In this document: piece by piece, positions 36,817-45,645 of the stretch
Layout of the letters: every line of letters begins with the position of its first letter
Position numbering within the stretch: the stretch's first letter is position 1
Source of the DNA: a bacterium
GTDB lineage: Bacteria; Acidobacteriota; HRBIN11; JAKEFK01
Direction: 5' to 3'
Assembly (NCBI GenBank): GCA_022616075.1
Contig: JAKEFK010000226.1
Coordinates: 1-64,000, forward strand
DNA: 64,000 bases
Notes under the pieces: generated by a model
Told to the model about the DNA's origin: nothing
Database searches by the model: none
Seen by the model: only the letters and a program-made list of their open reading frames with translations
Made by a program: the position numbers and the translations under genes

Positions 36817-37050
36817 TGTACCATTCTTTCGGCCGCCGGAGCAGGTCCCTCGATTCACTTTCAAAAGGGGACGACCGGTTTATTTGGAGTCAGCTCTGAA
36901 AATGAAACGAACATTGGCGGGCAGATTCTGGGTGGCGCTGATTTTCCGCTGTCGGAATGTGCTCGTCTCTTCTTCATGGCTCGTGTGGATTCTGTGGACG
37001 CTTTTGATCTTCAACCCAAAGTTTATGGCGGAGTGCGCCTGCCTTTGTGA
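36817..37050 (+). pseudogene. remnant of the C-terminal end of an outer-membrane beta-barrel protein
   Basis: An open frame without a usable start runs as CTILSAAGAGPSIHFQKG, then NIGGQILGGADFPLSECAR, LFFMARVDSVDAFDL and ends KVYGGVRLPL at a TGA. Alternating polar/apolar strands and the final short strand look like the last hairpins of an OM barrel. The upstream part is missing: the chemoreceptor start on the other strand begins 27 bases away. Read as a truncated gene relic; it ends three bases before tetR. Confidence 0.4.
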
Positions 37051-37053
37051 TTT

Positions 37054-37626
37054 ATGGCGAGACCGGTTACGAAACTAAACGACATTGAAAGGACGGCGAT
37101 GCGCCTGTTTGCCGCGCGAGGGATCACAGGGATCACGATCAAAAATATTGCTGCAGAAGCGGGATGCGCGGAAGGTGCGTTGTACCGTCATTACAGCGGT
37201 AAAGAGGAACTCGCCTGGCGCCTTTTTCAGCGTGAAGTGGAATCCTTTGGCGCCCGCGTGAGAGCTCTCTGGAAAGGATCCAGGTCTATCGCAAAAAAGT
37301 TAGAAGAAGGCATCGAATTGTTTTACCGCTTCTTCGATGAAGACCCGGATCTTTTTTCTTTTATTTTGCTTTCTCAACATAATTTTCCAGTTCATAAAAA
37401 ACTGAGAAAGGATTTGAATCCTGAAACTCTGGTTTTTGAACTTGTTGAAGAAGCAAAGAGCTCAGGACAGTTCAAGATTGAGGACACTCGACTTGGCGCT
37501 GCTATGTTATATGGACTGGTTCTGGAGCCGGCCACTCTGGTAGCCGAAAAAAAATTAAAGGGTCCTCTCTCGCGGTATATACCTGAAGTTACGAAAGCCG
37601 CATTCCGTATGTTGGGTGGGAAGTAA
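37054..37626 (+). CDS. TetR-family transcriptional regulator
   Basis: A 190-residue repressor-type protein. The N-terminal helix-turn-helix (residues about 8-55) reads ERTAMRLFAARGITGITIKN, IAAEAGCAEGALYRHYSGKEEL, the TetR signature. The C-terminal ligand-binding helices end FRMLGGK. Its stop shares one base with the next start (TAATG), so it is co-transcribed with the acyltransferase gene and probably regulates that operon. Confidence 0.88.
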   Translation: MARPVTKLNDIERTAMRLFAARGITGITIKNIAAEAGCAEGALYRHYSGKEELAWRLFQREVESFGARVRALWKGSRSIAKKLEEGIELFYRFFDEDPDLFSFILLSQHNFPVHKKLRKDLNPETLVFELVEEAKSSGQFKIEDTRLGAAMLYGLVLEPATLVAEKKLKGPLSRYIPEVTKAAFRMLGGK

Positions 37627-38246
37627 TGTTTTATCAACGTTCGATGATGGCAGCACTTCTGGTTTCGGCATTGAAGTGGCTGATTCGGGGTCTGTTAAGA
37701 GTCTTTTTTGGATTCAAAGTGCGAGACATTGAGAACATTCCGATACGGGGGTCCTATCTCGTTTGTCCGAATCATTTGAGTGATATCGATCCACTTCTAC
37801 TTTATTCGATCCTTCCCGATAATACGCTCTACATTGCGTACGAGAAAAATTTTAGGGTGCCTCCTCTTTCCTGGATCATCCGCTATGCGCGAGTGCTACT
37901 TACAAGCCGCGGTGGAAAAATTCCCGGTTGTCTGGTGAACGCACTTCACGGAATCCAACGCGGCATGAACGTTTGCCTATTTCCGGAGGGTGGAAGGACG
38001 ATTACGGGTAAGTTGATGGAGCCACGCGATGGCGCGGGCATTCTTTCCACGCAAACGGATGCTCCTATCATTCCTGTTTTGATTGAGGGTTCGCAGAACC
38101 TCCTTTCGCGTCTGCGTCCCGGTTTTCGTCTTTGCAGCATTCGAGCAACGATCGGGAAGCCATTGCATCCTCAAGGCAAGGAATGTCGCGAAGTTTTGGA
38201 TGATTGGAAGAGAGCAATCCACGGGCTTCGCGAGGTGTATTCATGA
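37626..38246 (+). CDS. 1-acyl-sn-glycerol-3-phosphate acyltransferase (PlsC-like)
   Basis: A 206-residue membrane-associated acyltransferase with an N-terminal hydrophobic segment (ALLVSALKWLIRGLLRVFFG). The catalytic H(x)4D is NHLSDID, and the glycerophosphate-binding FPEGGRT motif follows. It makes phosphatidic acid or a related phospholipid. It was once followed by a glycerol-3-phosphate dehydrogenase-like gene (stop overlaps its ATG), now a pseudogene, so the locus was a lipid or glycolipid operon. Confidence 0.88.
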   Translation: MFYQRSMMAALLVSALKWLIRGLLRVFFGFKVRDIENIPIRGSYLVCPNHLSDIDPLLLYSILPDNTLYIAYEKNFRVPPLSWIIRYARVLLTSRGGKIPGCLVNALHGIQRGMNVCLFPEGGRTITGKLMEPRDGAGILSTQTDAPIIPVLIEGSQNLLSRLRPGFRLCSIRATIGKPLHPQGKECREVLDDWKRAIHGLREVYS

Positions 38247-38545
38247 TTACACGATCTGAAAAATGGGATCTTCTCCGCAATAACGTTTTTGATGTAGCGA
38301 TCATTGGAGGAGGGATCAACGGCGCCTCCGTTTACCATAGTTTGTGTTCGAAGGGGTATAAAGTCTTGCTGGTTGATAAAGGCGATTTCTCCAGTGGAAC
38401 AAGTCAGGCATCCGCGATGATGGCGTGGGGCGGCCTGCTTTAGCTCGCAACTTTGGACCTTGCAACGAAAGCCGAAGCAGACATCAGTCAATACGAATAC
38501 AGAATCAAAAGGGAATTTGATGACGTGATTCAGGAGGTTTTATGA
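38243..38545 (+). pseudogene. broken FAD-dependent glycerol-3-phosphate dehydrogenase-like gene
   Basis: The ATG at 38243 overlaps the upstream stop. The frame encodes a normal GlpD-type FAD-binding N-terminus (FDVAIIGGGINGASVYHSL, SSGTSQASAMMAWGGLL) and stops at a TAG (38441-38443) where homologs have a Tyr codon. The frame then goes on with LATLDLATK as in GlpD and, after an apparent large internal deletion, AEADISQYEYRIKREFDDVI up to a TGA at 38543-38545, which overlaps the next ATG. The gene keeps only its two ends, the second possibly from another gene. Confidence 0.7.
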
Positions 38546-39755
38546 AACCGGCAATTTTAGGGGTTCGAAATCAGTAACATTGGATACGAAAGAGTCAACG
38601 AGATGGCCACTGCTCGAGCATGAAGAAGAGCAAGCCGTACTGGAGGTGCTCCGGCATGGCGATCTTTCCTGTCATTCCGTGACTCGCGAGCTCGAACGGG
38701 ACTATACGGAAGAGCTCGGGCGCCGTTATGCGTTCGCTCATTGCAATGGGACAGCTGCTTTGATGGCTGCGTTCTTTGCGCTCGATCTGCAACAGGACGA
38801 CGAGGTGATTGTGCCTTCGGCAACTTTCTGGGCTTCCGTTGTTCCGATGTTGTGGTTAGGCGCGGTTCCCGTTTTTTGTGAAAGCGAACCGAAACGAATG
38901 GGACTCGATCCCGAAGATGTGGAGCGGAAGATTACTTCCCGAACGCGGGCTATCGTTGTTGTTCATCTGTGGGGCATACCATCCAAAATGACTGAGCTAC
39001 TGGAAATCGCGAAGCGGCACAACTTAAGAATCATCGAAGATGCTTGCACGCACATGGCGCAATCTGGAGAGGACGCAAATGTGGGACTCTTGGCGACATT
39101 TCTGTATTTAGTTTGCAGACCAGCAAACTGGCTCCTGCCGGCGAAGGAGGAATTTTTTTGACCGATAACCGCGGATTGTATGAGAAAGCGGTCTGCATGG
39201 GCGACATGATGCGGATTCTGGAATTGGAGTCACCCGCTCGACGTTTTGCGGGAACAACTTTCGGAATCAAAACTCGAATGTCTCCTTTGTCCGCTGCAGT
39301 GGCGCGATGCCAGCTGCAGAAGCTCGAGCGGCACAATGCCGTTCGAAATCAAAACGCGCGGTTTCTGTCAGCTAACTTTGTAGATGTTGGATTGCATCCG
39401 TTTTTGCCGCCTCCGCACATTCAATCGCGTCTATTACGAATTCCTGGTTTGTTACGAATTCACACGGTTTGGCATTTCACACGAGCAATTTGCGGAAGCG
39501 CTTCGCGCAGAAGGATGTGATGTATCTCTGCCCCGTTACCCGTTGCTTCACCAATAACCGCTCTTTACGGAAGGGCACAGGAAATTTTTCGGCGCGCGGC
39601 TTCCTCAAACCGAAGCAGCAAACGAGACACTTCTCCGCTTCCCCGTGTTTACCTCGCCTTGTCCGGAACTCCTCCATCAATATGTGGAAGCAGTACGAAA
39701 GGTGACCGAGCATGCTCCCGAAATTGCCAGAGAAATGGCGCAATGCAGTTTATAA
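38542..39755 (+). pseudogene. broken DegT/DnrJ/EryC1/StrS-type aminotransferase gene
   Basis: A strong site (aggagg, 38532-38537) and ATG (38542) begin MKPAILG; a lost base in the G run near 38560 shifts frame, after which the gene reads RWPLLEHEEEQAVLEVLRHG onward. A second shift near 39045 moves it to HAHGAIWRGRKCGTLGD with the PLP Lys in LQTSKLAPAGEGG. A third shift near 39400 leads to VYYEFLVCYE and EALRAEGCDVSLPRYPLLHQ, cut by a TAA (about 39556), then PLFTEGHRKFF to the last stop at 39755. At least three frameshifts and one nonsense change make it clearly non-functional. Confidence 0.85.
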
Positions 39756-39762
39756 TCATCCC

Positions 39763-40482
39763 ATGAAAATTCTCATCTTTGCGTTTGTGACTGTTGGTTG
39801 TACCCTTGCCGCATCTGCCGATGAATTCGTGTTGAGAAACGGGAAAGTTGTGGAAGGAACAATATTGAGAGAAATCGGAGAAACCATCATCTTAAAAGGT
39901 CAGGACGGTATTCTTTTGAATATCAAAAAAGAAGAGATTGACCAGGAGAAAACTGAGGAAAGAAAAAAATCGGGCGTGAAGGAAAAACCAGCAGATTCCA
40001 CAAGGCAGTCACAACCCGGAAGACCACCCAAAAAAATCTCCAAGGAATATCTGGAATCGCTTCGCGAGAAATACGATCTCGGTCAGGGTTCTTATGGAGA
40101 AGCGTACGAACTCAATCTGAAGGAGGTAGCGAAGTACAGGAATTTTCCCCGCGAGGAACCTGACTTCGAGCAGAAAGTCCTCAAGGCGAGCCTGCCCGTG
40201 ATTGTGGATTTTTGGGCGGAGTGGTGCGGGCCCTGTAAAGCACTCGCTCCGCATGTTGATTCGGTGGAAAAGGAATTTCAAGATAGAGTTGTCGTTTACA
40301 AAGTCAACATTGATGAAGAGGTTGATATCGCATCGTTTTATAAGATTCAGGCAATCCCCACATTAGTGTTCTTTAACAATGGAGAAGAGGTCGACCGGAT
40401 CGTTGGCGTTATTCCCAAGGAAGAGATTTCTGCCCGATTGAAACACTGTTGTTTGGAACCAGGTTCAGTTCCTGTCGATTGA
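39763..40482 (+). CDS. exported thioredoxin-domain protein
   Basis: A 239-residue protein with a signal peptide (KILIFAFVTVGCTLAASA), an N-terminal small beta domain (FVLRNGKVVEGTIL, about 22-60), a Lys/Glu-rich linker and a C-terminal thioredoxin fold (about 125-235) with the redox site WCGPC in FWAEWCGPCKALAP and the cis-Pro in QAIPTLVFF. It probably acts as a periplasmic dithiol reductant or oxidase. The start overlaps the remains of the degT pseudogene's end. It converges with the phosphoesterase gene and overlaps its end by 18 bases. Confidence 0.88.
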   Translation: MKILIFAFVTVGCTLAASADEFVLRNGKVVEGTILREIGETIILKGQDGILLNIKKEEIDQEKTEERKKSGVKEKPADSTRQSQPGRPPKKISKEYLESLREKYDLGQGSYGEAYELNLKEVAKYRNFPREEPDFEQKVLKASLPVIVDFWAEWCGPCKALAPHVDSVEKEFQDRVVVYKVNIDEEVDIASFYKIQAIPTLVFFNNGEEVDRIVGVIPKEEISARLKHCCLEPGSVPVD

Positions 40483-41664
40483 GATAAAAGTACCTTCATC
40501 AATCACACCGTCGCGGACGCGATAAACTGTGATTCCTGATGGTAACTGCATTCCTGCCATGGAACTCGGGCCTACAACTGCTGCCGATTGATGAAAACGT
40601 GTTTTCCCTTTCTCTGTTTCGTAAGTCAAACTTTCCCTCATATGCATATGGCCACCAAGAGCAAGCGGGAAAGGATGTTTTCTCAGTTCAGTTAAAACCG
40701 CTTCGGCGTTCGATACAACGTGACGAAAAACGGTTTGCCCGTTCACTTTGATGAGAGTCGGTGCCGGCGGATCCTCTCTGTATCCTGACAGGTTTTCCGC
40801 TGCGCTCGCCAGCGGTATGTGATTAAAGGTGACGACCGGCCGGCTGACCGGAATGGATTCGAGATCCTTTTTTAACCAGTCCAGCTGAACTTGATCCAGA
40901 TGTCCGTAGTACCAGAGGTCATCAACGTCCACGGAGTCCATGCCGATGAAATGAATTCCTCCGTAATTAAACGAATAATAATTCGGTCCGAGATAGTGGC
41001 GATACATTTTCTTTCCATACATGGGATGGCCGGGGCTTATCGACGACAGATGGCGTTCGATTCCGAAAATTTCATGATTTCCCGGAACGGTAAAGATGGG
41101 CGCAGGCGCATTCTGAATTCCTTTCAGAAAGAGTTCGTAATAACCCCTCGCTTCCTGTTCCGAAACTCTAAGCGCGTCCTTGACCAGATCACCAGTGATT
41201 AAAACGAAAGCAGGTTTGACGGAACGAATAAGTTCCTGAAGTTTCTCGGTTCGGACAAAACTCTCCTGACTGATGTGAGTATCGGACGCATGCACGAATT
41301 GAAATTCTTTGACTGAATTTGTCTTTTGAAGTGGAAAATCAATTCGCTGTTTCTTCTTCCCCGTATCGACTCGCTTCCAGAAGGATCCAACCGGTTGATA
41401 ACAATCCGGAATGCTCACGAAGAGAAGGTTTTGTTCTATGGGAGTTTTTAGATTGTATGAACCCGTTTCATCGCTGATCGAAACATCCACCTGATTTGAG
41501 ACTACCACTGCTTTCAGTGGCGGCTCCCCGTTGTCTCGTTTGCCGTTTCCATTATCGTCAACAAAGACTGTCCCGGTGATGCTAATCCGCTCCGGCTCCT
41601 CTGCAGCAAAAGCAGCAAGCCCGAGGACAACGAGCATAAAAATCCACGTTTTCTGTATTTTCAA
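40465..41664 (-). CDS. secreted calcineurin-like metallophosphoesterase
   Basis: A 399-residue protein from a TTG at 41664 preceded by a gaggttgg site. A signal helix (WIFMLVVLGLAAFAAEE) precedes a carboxypeptidase-regulatory-like/SdrD-type beta domain (GTVFVDDNGNGKRDNGEPP, about 25-90), then the metallophosphatase core: HASDTHIS, ITGDLVKDA, VPGNHE, FNHIPLAS and ALGGHMH, all metal ligands present. A C-terminal domain follows. It hydrolyses an unknown phosphate ester outside the cytoplasm. The longer frame to 41814 runs through a palindromic repeat and is rejected as the start. Confidence 0.85.
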   Translation of the reverse strand: MKIQKTWIFMLVVLGLAAFAAEEPERISITGTVFVDDNGNGKRDNGEPPLKAVVVSNQVDVSISDETGSYNLKTPIEQNLLFVSIPDCYQPVGSFWKRVDTGKKKQRIDFPLQKTNSVKEFQFVHASDTHISQESFVRTEKLQELIRSVKPAFVLITGDLVKDALRVSEQEARGYYELFLKGIQNAPAPIFTVPGNHEIFGIERHLSSISPGHPMYGKKMYRHYLGPNYYSFNYGGIHFIGMDSVDVDDLWYYGHLDQVQLDWLKKDLESIPVSRPVVTFNHIPLASAAENLSGYREDPPAPTLIKVNGQTVFRHVVSNAEAVLTELRKHPFPLALGGHMHMRESLTYETEKGKTRFHQSAAVVGPSSMAGMQLPSGITVYRVRDGVIDEGTFISIDRN

Positions 41665-41723
41665 AGTTGTTCCAACCTCCTCGAAGATGAGGATACGCGA
41701 CTCTTGTTTAAATGGAAAGTTGC

Positions 41724-41775
41724 AAGTAGCGCGGGCCTCTGGCCGGCGATTCGCAGGCGAGACGCCCGCGCTACA
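41724..41775. repeat. palindromic repeat family A, copy 5
   Basis: aagtagcgcgggcctct and the reverse arm gagacgcccgcgctac lie in the upstream region of the phosphoesterase and 160 bases before rpsU. Confidence 0.85.
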
Positions 41776-41803
41776 AATTGGGAGAGTTGGGAGAGTTGCG
41801 CAT

Positions 41804-41832
41804 TTGCGGGGCAATACCCATTATGGTAGAAT
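41804..41832 (+). promoter_or_regulatory. candidate sigma-70 promoter of rpsU
   Basis: TTGCGG (41804-41809), a 17-base spacer and TAGAAT (41827-41832) lie about 100 bases before the rpsU start. The transcript would begin near 41839 and carry the palindromic leader at 41865-41904. Confidence 0.5.
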
Positions 41833-41864
41833 CTGCGGGTCCAAAATACAGTGCTGAAGCGATG

Positions 41865-41904
41865 AGTAATGAGACCGGCTAATGAGGACTCATGACTCAT
41901 TACT
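41865..41904. repeat. AGTAATGAG inverted repeat in the rpsU leader
   Basis: AGTAATGAG (41865-41873) faces CTCATTACT (41896-41904), perfect over nine bases; a shorter copy of the AATGAG motif lies in the loop. A related ATGAGT tandem stands at 55292-55315. It could fold in the rpsU mRNA leader. Confidence 0.6.
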
Positions 41905-41935
41905 TTGCACTTAAAGAGAAGGAGGTGAATTCTCA

Positions 41936-42133
41936 TTGGCTGAAGTAATCGTTCAAGATGGTGAATCGTTGGAATCTGCGCTGAAACGTTTCAAGCGCAA
42001 AGTCCAACAGGAAGACATCATCAAAGAAATTAAGAAGCATTCCTTTTATCTGAAGCCCGGCGAGAAAAAGAGAGCCAAACAGGCTTCTGCCCGGAAGCGA
42101 TTGCGTCGCAAACTCCGCAGGCAATCCACTTAA
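41936..42133 (+). CDS. rpsU: 30S ribosomal protein S21
   Basis: A 65-residue basic protein of normal S21 length: AEVIVQDGESLESALKRFKR and KHSFYLKPGEKKRAKQASAR, ending in an Arg-rich tail. It joins the small subunit near the anti-Shine-Dalgarno end of 16S rRNA and helps initiation. The start is TTG (41936), fixed by an excellent aaggaggtgaa site eight bases upstream. It is a monocistronic gene with its own promoter. Confidence 0.95.
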   Translation: MAEVIVQDGESLESALKRFKRKVQQEDIIKEIKKHSFYLKPGEKKRAKQASARKRLRRKLRRQST

Positions 42134-42170
42134 TTCACTACTCTCTTAATCCAAGAATTAGTTTTACTGC

Positions 42171-42229
42171 AAAGTAGCGCGGACGTCTCGTCTGCGCAGG
42201 TCCGCAGGCGAGACGCCTGCCCTACATTG
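42171..42229. repeat. palindromic repeat family A, copy 6
   Basis: aaagtagcgcggacgtctcg and the reverse arm gcgagacgcctgccctacatt fill the rpsU/icd gap and end 21 bases before the icd start. Confidence 0.85.
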
Positions 42230-42250
42230 CTAGGAAAACAGAGGTGAAAT

Positions 42251-43489
42251 GTGTCGTACGATCAACTAAAAGAACTGAACACGGGCGGCAAAATCAAAGT
42301 CAATGCAGGTAAAGTCGAGGTCCCTGATGAGCCGATCATTCCCTTTGTCGAAGGGGATGGGATTGGAAGAGACATTACGAAAGCGACTCAACGCGTGGTG
42401 AATGCGGCCATCGAAAAATCCTACCGTGGCAAGAGGAAAATCCACTGGTGGGAAATATATGCAGGGGACAAAGCCCAGGAAAAATACAGCGAAATGCTGC
42501 CGAAGGATACACTGAGGGCCGTTGAGGATTACAAGGTAGTCATCAAAGGTCCATTGACGACCCCCGTGGGTGGCGGTTTTCGGAGTTTGAATGTTACATT
42601 GCGACAGGTCCTGGATTTATATGGATGCGTGCGTCCTGTAAAGTACTATCCCGGCGTTCCTTCTCCTGTCCGGCAACCGGAAAAAATGAATGTTGTGATC
42701 TTTCGTGAAAACACTGAAGATGTTTACGCCGGTGTGGAATGGAAAGCGGAATCCGAACAGGCCAGGAAAGTGCTTGGTTGGATTAATGAAAATATGGGCA
42801 CCAAAATTCGTCCGGAATCAGGTGTCGGAATTAAACCGATCTCAAAATTTGCAAGCCAGCGTTTGGTTCGGATGGCGATTCAATATGCGCTCAGACACAA
42901 GAAAAAAAGTGTGACGCTGGTTCACAAAGGCAACATTCAAAAATTCACGGAAGGCGCATTCCGGGATTGGGGTTACGAGCTTGCGCGCACAGAATTTGCG
43001 GACACGACAATCGCCGAAGAGCAACTGGGACAACAATCGGCCGGCGAAGCGGGTGAAAAGGTTGTGATGAAAGACCGCATTGCAGATTCGATGTTTCAGC
43101 AAATTTTGACACGGACCGAGGAGTATGACGTTATTGCTACAACAAACTTGAACGGCGACTACCTTTCCGACGCCTGCGCGGCGCAAGTTGGCGGACTCGG
43201 CATTGCCCCCGGCGCAAACATTGGCGACGAAGCTGCTTTATTCGAAGCGACTCATGGAACAGCGCCAAAATATGCGGACAAAGATATGGTTAACCCGGGT
43301 TCTCTTTTACTGTCCGCGGTAATGATGCTTGAATTTATGGGGTGGCAGGAAGCCGCGGATTCGATCGAAGCCGCATTTACAAAAACCATTCAACAGAAAA
43401 AAGTCACGTACGATCTGGCACGGCAAACGGAAGGAGCCATTGAGCTGAAAACTTCCGAGTTTGCGACTGCCATCATTGAGAATTTCTAA
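42251..43489 (+). CDS. icd: isocitrate dehydrogenase (NADP type)
   Basis: A 412-residue enzyme oxidising isocitrate to 2-oxoglutarate. [14 protein letters not shown], the phospho-Ser type loop [45 protein letters not shown] and [15 protein letters not shown] match bacterial Icd. The start is GTG at 42251 with gaggtgaa upstream. It leads the TCA group icd-mdh-sucC-sucD. Confidence 0.95.
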   Translation: MSYDQLKELNTGGKIKVNAGKVEVPDEPIIPFVEGDGIGRDITKATQRVVNAAIEKSYRGKRKIHWWEIYAGDKAQEKYSEMLPKDTLRAVEDYKVVIKGPLTTPVGGGFRSLNVTLRQVLDLYGCVRPVKYYPGVPSPVRQPEKMNVVIFRENTEDVYAGVEWKAESEQARKVLGWINENMGTKIRPESGVGIKPISKFASQRLVRMAIQYALRHKKKSVTLVHKGNIQKFTEGAFRDWGYELARTEFADTTIAEEQLGQQSAGEAGEKVVMKDRIADSMFQQILTRTEEYDVIATTNLNGDYLSDACAAQVGGLGIAPGANIGDEAALFEATHGTAPKYADKDMVNPGSLLLSAVMMLEFMGWQEAADSIEAAFTKTIQQKKVTYDLARQTEGAIELKTSEFATAIIENF

Positions 43490-43502
43490 TCAGGGGAGCG
43501 CT

Positions 43503-44444
43503 ATGGGAAGAAAAAAAGTTACTGTCGTTGGTGCTGGAAATGTAGGCGCAACGGTTGCGCAACAGTGCGCTGAAAAAGAGCTTGCCGATGTAGCGATGGT
43601 TGATATTGTGGAAGGCGTGCCGCAGGGCAAGGCTCTGGATCTAATGCAGGCCGGTCCGATTGAGAGATACAACTCCAAGCTCACCGGTTCGAACAGCTAC
43701 GACATTACAGATGATTCTGACATCATCGTCATCACGGCGGGTTTACCGCGTAAACCCGGGATGAGCCGTGATGATTTGCTGCTTAAAAACGCGGGCATCG
43801 TAAAAGAAGTTGTGGAGCAGGTTGCGAAGCGCTCGCCGAATGCCATCATTATTGTGGTTTCGAATCCGTTGGATGCGATGGCGCATCTTGCGTTGAAGAT
43901 GAGTGGCTTTCCAAAGCATCGCGTGATGGGAATGGCAGGCGTGTTGGATTCCGCGCGATTTCGCACATTTATCGCTGAAGCACTGGAAGTTTCCATTGAT
44001 AATACACATGCGTTTGTGCTTGGCGGTCATGGGGATGAAATGGTTCCGCTTGCGCGTTACTCGACGGTCGCGGGAATCCCGATCACAGAATTGTTTTCGC
44101 CGGAGAAACTCGAAGCCATCATTCAGCGGACGCGGAAGGGTGGTGGCGAGATTGTTGCGTTACTGAAAACGGGAAGCGCTTATTACGCGCCAGGCTCTTC
44201 CGTAGTTGAAATGATTGATGCCATATTGAAAGACAAAAAGAAGATTTTGCCTTGCGCGGCCTATCTCGAAGGAGAATATGGTGTGCAGGGCCTATTTCTA
44301 GGAGTTCCTGTGAAACTCGGCTCGCACGGTATCGAAAACATTGTCGAAATCAAGTTGCTGCCGGAAGAACAAGCGATGCTGAACAAATCCATTTCGACTG
44401 TACAGGAACTGATCGATGTTCTGAAGAAAAATAATTATTTATGA
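43503..44444 (+). CDS. mdh: malate dehydrogenase (LDH-like)
   Basis: A 313-residue NAD enzyme of the LDH-like MDH group. The dinucleotide fold is [17 protein letters not shown]; substrate arginines occur in [14 protein letters not shown] and the catalytic His in [12 protein letters not shown]. It oxidises malate to oxaloacetate. The start (MGRKKVT) lies 13 bases after icd and has caggggag upstream, so both are in one operon. Confidence 0.95.
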   Translation: MGRKKVTVVGAGNVGATVAQQCAEKELADVAMVDIVEGVPQGKALDLMQAGPIERYNSKLTGSNSYDITDDSDIIVITAGLPRKPGMSRDDLLLKNAGIVKEVVEQVAKRSPNAIIIVVSNPLDAMAHLALKMSGFPKHRVMGMAGVLDSARFRTFIAEALEVSIDNTHAFVLGGHGDEMVPLARYSTVAGIPITELFSPEKLEAIIQRTRKGGGEIVALLKTGSAYYAPGSSVVEMIDAILKDKKKILPCAAYLEGEYGVQGLFLGVPVKLGSHGIENIVEIKLLPEEQAMLNKSISTVQELIDVLKKNNYL

Positions 44445-44450
44445 GATTTT

Positions 44451-44478
44451 GCGCCGGCGAGACGCCCGCGCTACTTTG
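44451..44478. repeat. palindromic repeat family A, half copy
   Basis: Only the right arm is present (gagacgcccgcgctactttg). It fills the 37-base mdh/sucC gap and ends three bases before the sucC ATG, leaving no room for a normal ribosome site. Confidence 0.8.
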
Positions 44479-44481
44479 TTT

Positions 44482-45639
44482 ATGAAAATACACGAATACC
44501 AGGGCAAGGAACTTTTTCGCAGTTACAACATTCCAGTTCCGAATGGCATTGTTGCGACAACTCCGGAAGAAGCGAAAGAAGCTGCTATCCGGTTGGGAAC
44601 TCCGGTGGTTGTGGTGAAGGCTCAGATTCATGCCGGCGGGCGCGGCAAAGGAGGCGGGATCAAGATTGCGAAGAGTCCGGAGGAAGCCGCGCAGAAGGCC
44701 GCGGAGTTATTGGGCAAACCACTCGTAACGCCACAAACAGGACCTGAGGGGCGCATCGTAAATAAGGTACTGATCGAACAAGGACTCGATATTGCAAAGG
44801 AATACTATCTGGGAATCGTTTTAGACCGTCAGGCTTCTTTGCCGGTTGTGATGGCAAGCGCAGAAGGCGGAATGGATATCGAAACGCTGGCAAAGGAAAG
44901 GCCGGAAGCGCTCATTCGATTTCATGTACGGGATCGCGAGATCCGTCAGCATCAAGCGCGGCGCTTTGCGTATGGAATCGGAATTCCAACGGACAGCATT
45001 CCGAAAGCGATCCATTTTCTGACGCAATTATTCAAGCTTTTTGTTGAGAAGGATGCAACCCTTGCCGAAATCAATCCACTTTTGTTGAGCAAACAAGGGG
45101 ATGTTCTGGCGCTGGATGCAAAAATCAACTTTGATGACAATGCGCTTTTCAAGCATCCGGAGATAGTTGCTCTGCGAGACATCGGTGAAGAGGATCCTTT
45201 TGAAGTTAAAGCTTCCAGATACGGTTTGAACTACGTCAAACTTGAAGGAACGGTCGGGTGCATGGTCAACGGCGCGGGTCTGGCAATGGCTACCATGGAC
45301 ATCATCAAACTGGCCGGCGGACAACCCGCAAACTTTCTGGACGTTGGCGGCGGGGCGAAGAAGGATCAGATCGTGAATGCATTCCGCATTCTCACTTCCG
45401 ATCCGGATGTGCAAGCGGTGCTGATCAATATTTTCGGCGGAATTTTGAGATGCGATGTTCTGGCCCAGGGAGTCGTGGATGCAGCTTCGGAATTGGACCT
45501 GAAACTGCCTGTTGTTGTGAGAATGGAAGGCACCAACGTGGAGAAGGGAAGAGAGATTCTTCTCAATTCCGGTTTAAAGTTCACCGTTGCCGACAGCATG
45601 AAAGATGCAGCCGAAAAAGTTGTGGCTCTCGCGAGGTAA
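44482..45639 (+). CDS. sucC: succinate-CoA ligase beta subunit (ADP/GDP-forming)
   Basis: A 385-residue ATP-grasp subunit: MKIHEYQGKELFRSYNIPVP start, VVKAQIHAGGRGKGGGIK, EINPLLL and the C-terminal NFLDVGGGA and NIFGGILRCD. It makes succinate and ATP from succinyl-CoA with sucD. The ATG at 44482 is the family start; the upstream extension is repeat-coded, and no Shine-Dalgarno is visible, so translation may depend on mdh or leader structure. Confidence 0.95.
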   Translation: MKIHEYQGKELFRSYNIPVPNGIVATTPEEAKEAAIRLGTPVVVVKAQIHAGGRGKGGGIKIAKSPEEAAQKAAELLGKPLVTPQTGPEGRIVNKVLIEQGLDIAKEYYLGIVLDRQASLPVVMASAEGGMDIETLAKERPEALIRFHVRDREIRQHQARRFAYGIGIPTDSIPKAIHFLTQLFKLFVEKDATLAEINPLLLSKQGDVLALDAKINFDDNALFKHPEIVALRDIGEEDPFEVKASRYGLNYVKLEGTVGCMVNGAGLAMATMDIIKLAGGQPANFLDVGGGAKKDQIVNAFRILTSDPDVQAVLINIFGGILRCDVLAQGVVDAASELDLKLPVVVRMEGTNVEKGREILLNSGLKFTVADSMKDAAEKVVALAR

Positions 45640-45645
45640 GAACGA

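Noticed and set aside
41665-41814. longer start for the phosphoesterase at 41814
   Set aside because: It would place 50 repeat-derived residues before a good signal peptide.
44449-44481. N-terminal extension MRRRDARATLF of sucC (and similar MRRRDVHATLF of ykgJ)
   Set aside because: These residues are coded by the palindromic repeat; the family start lies just after it.
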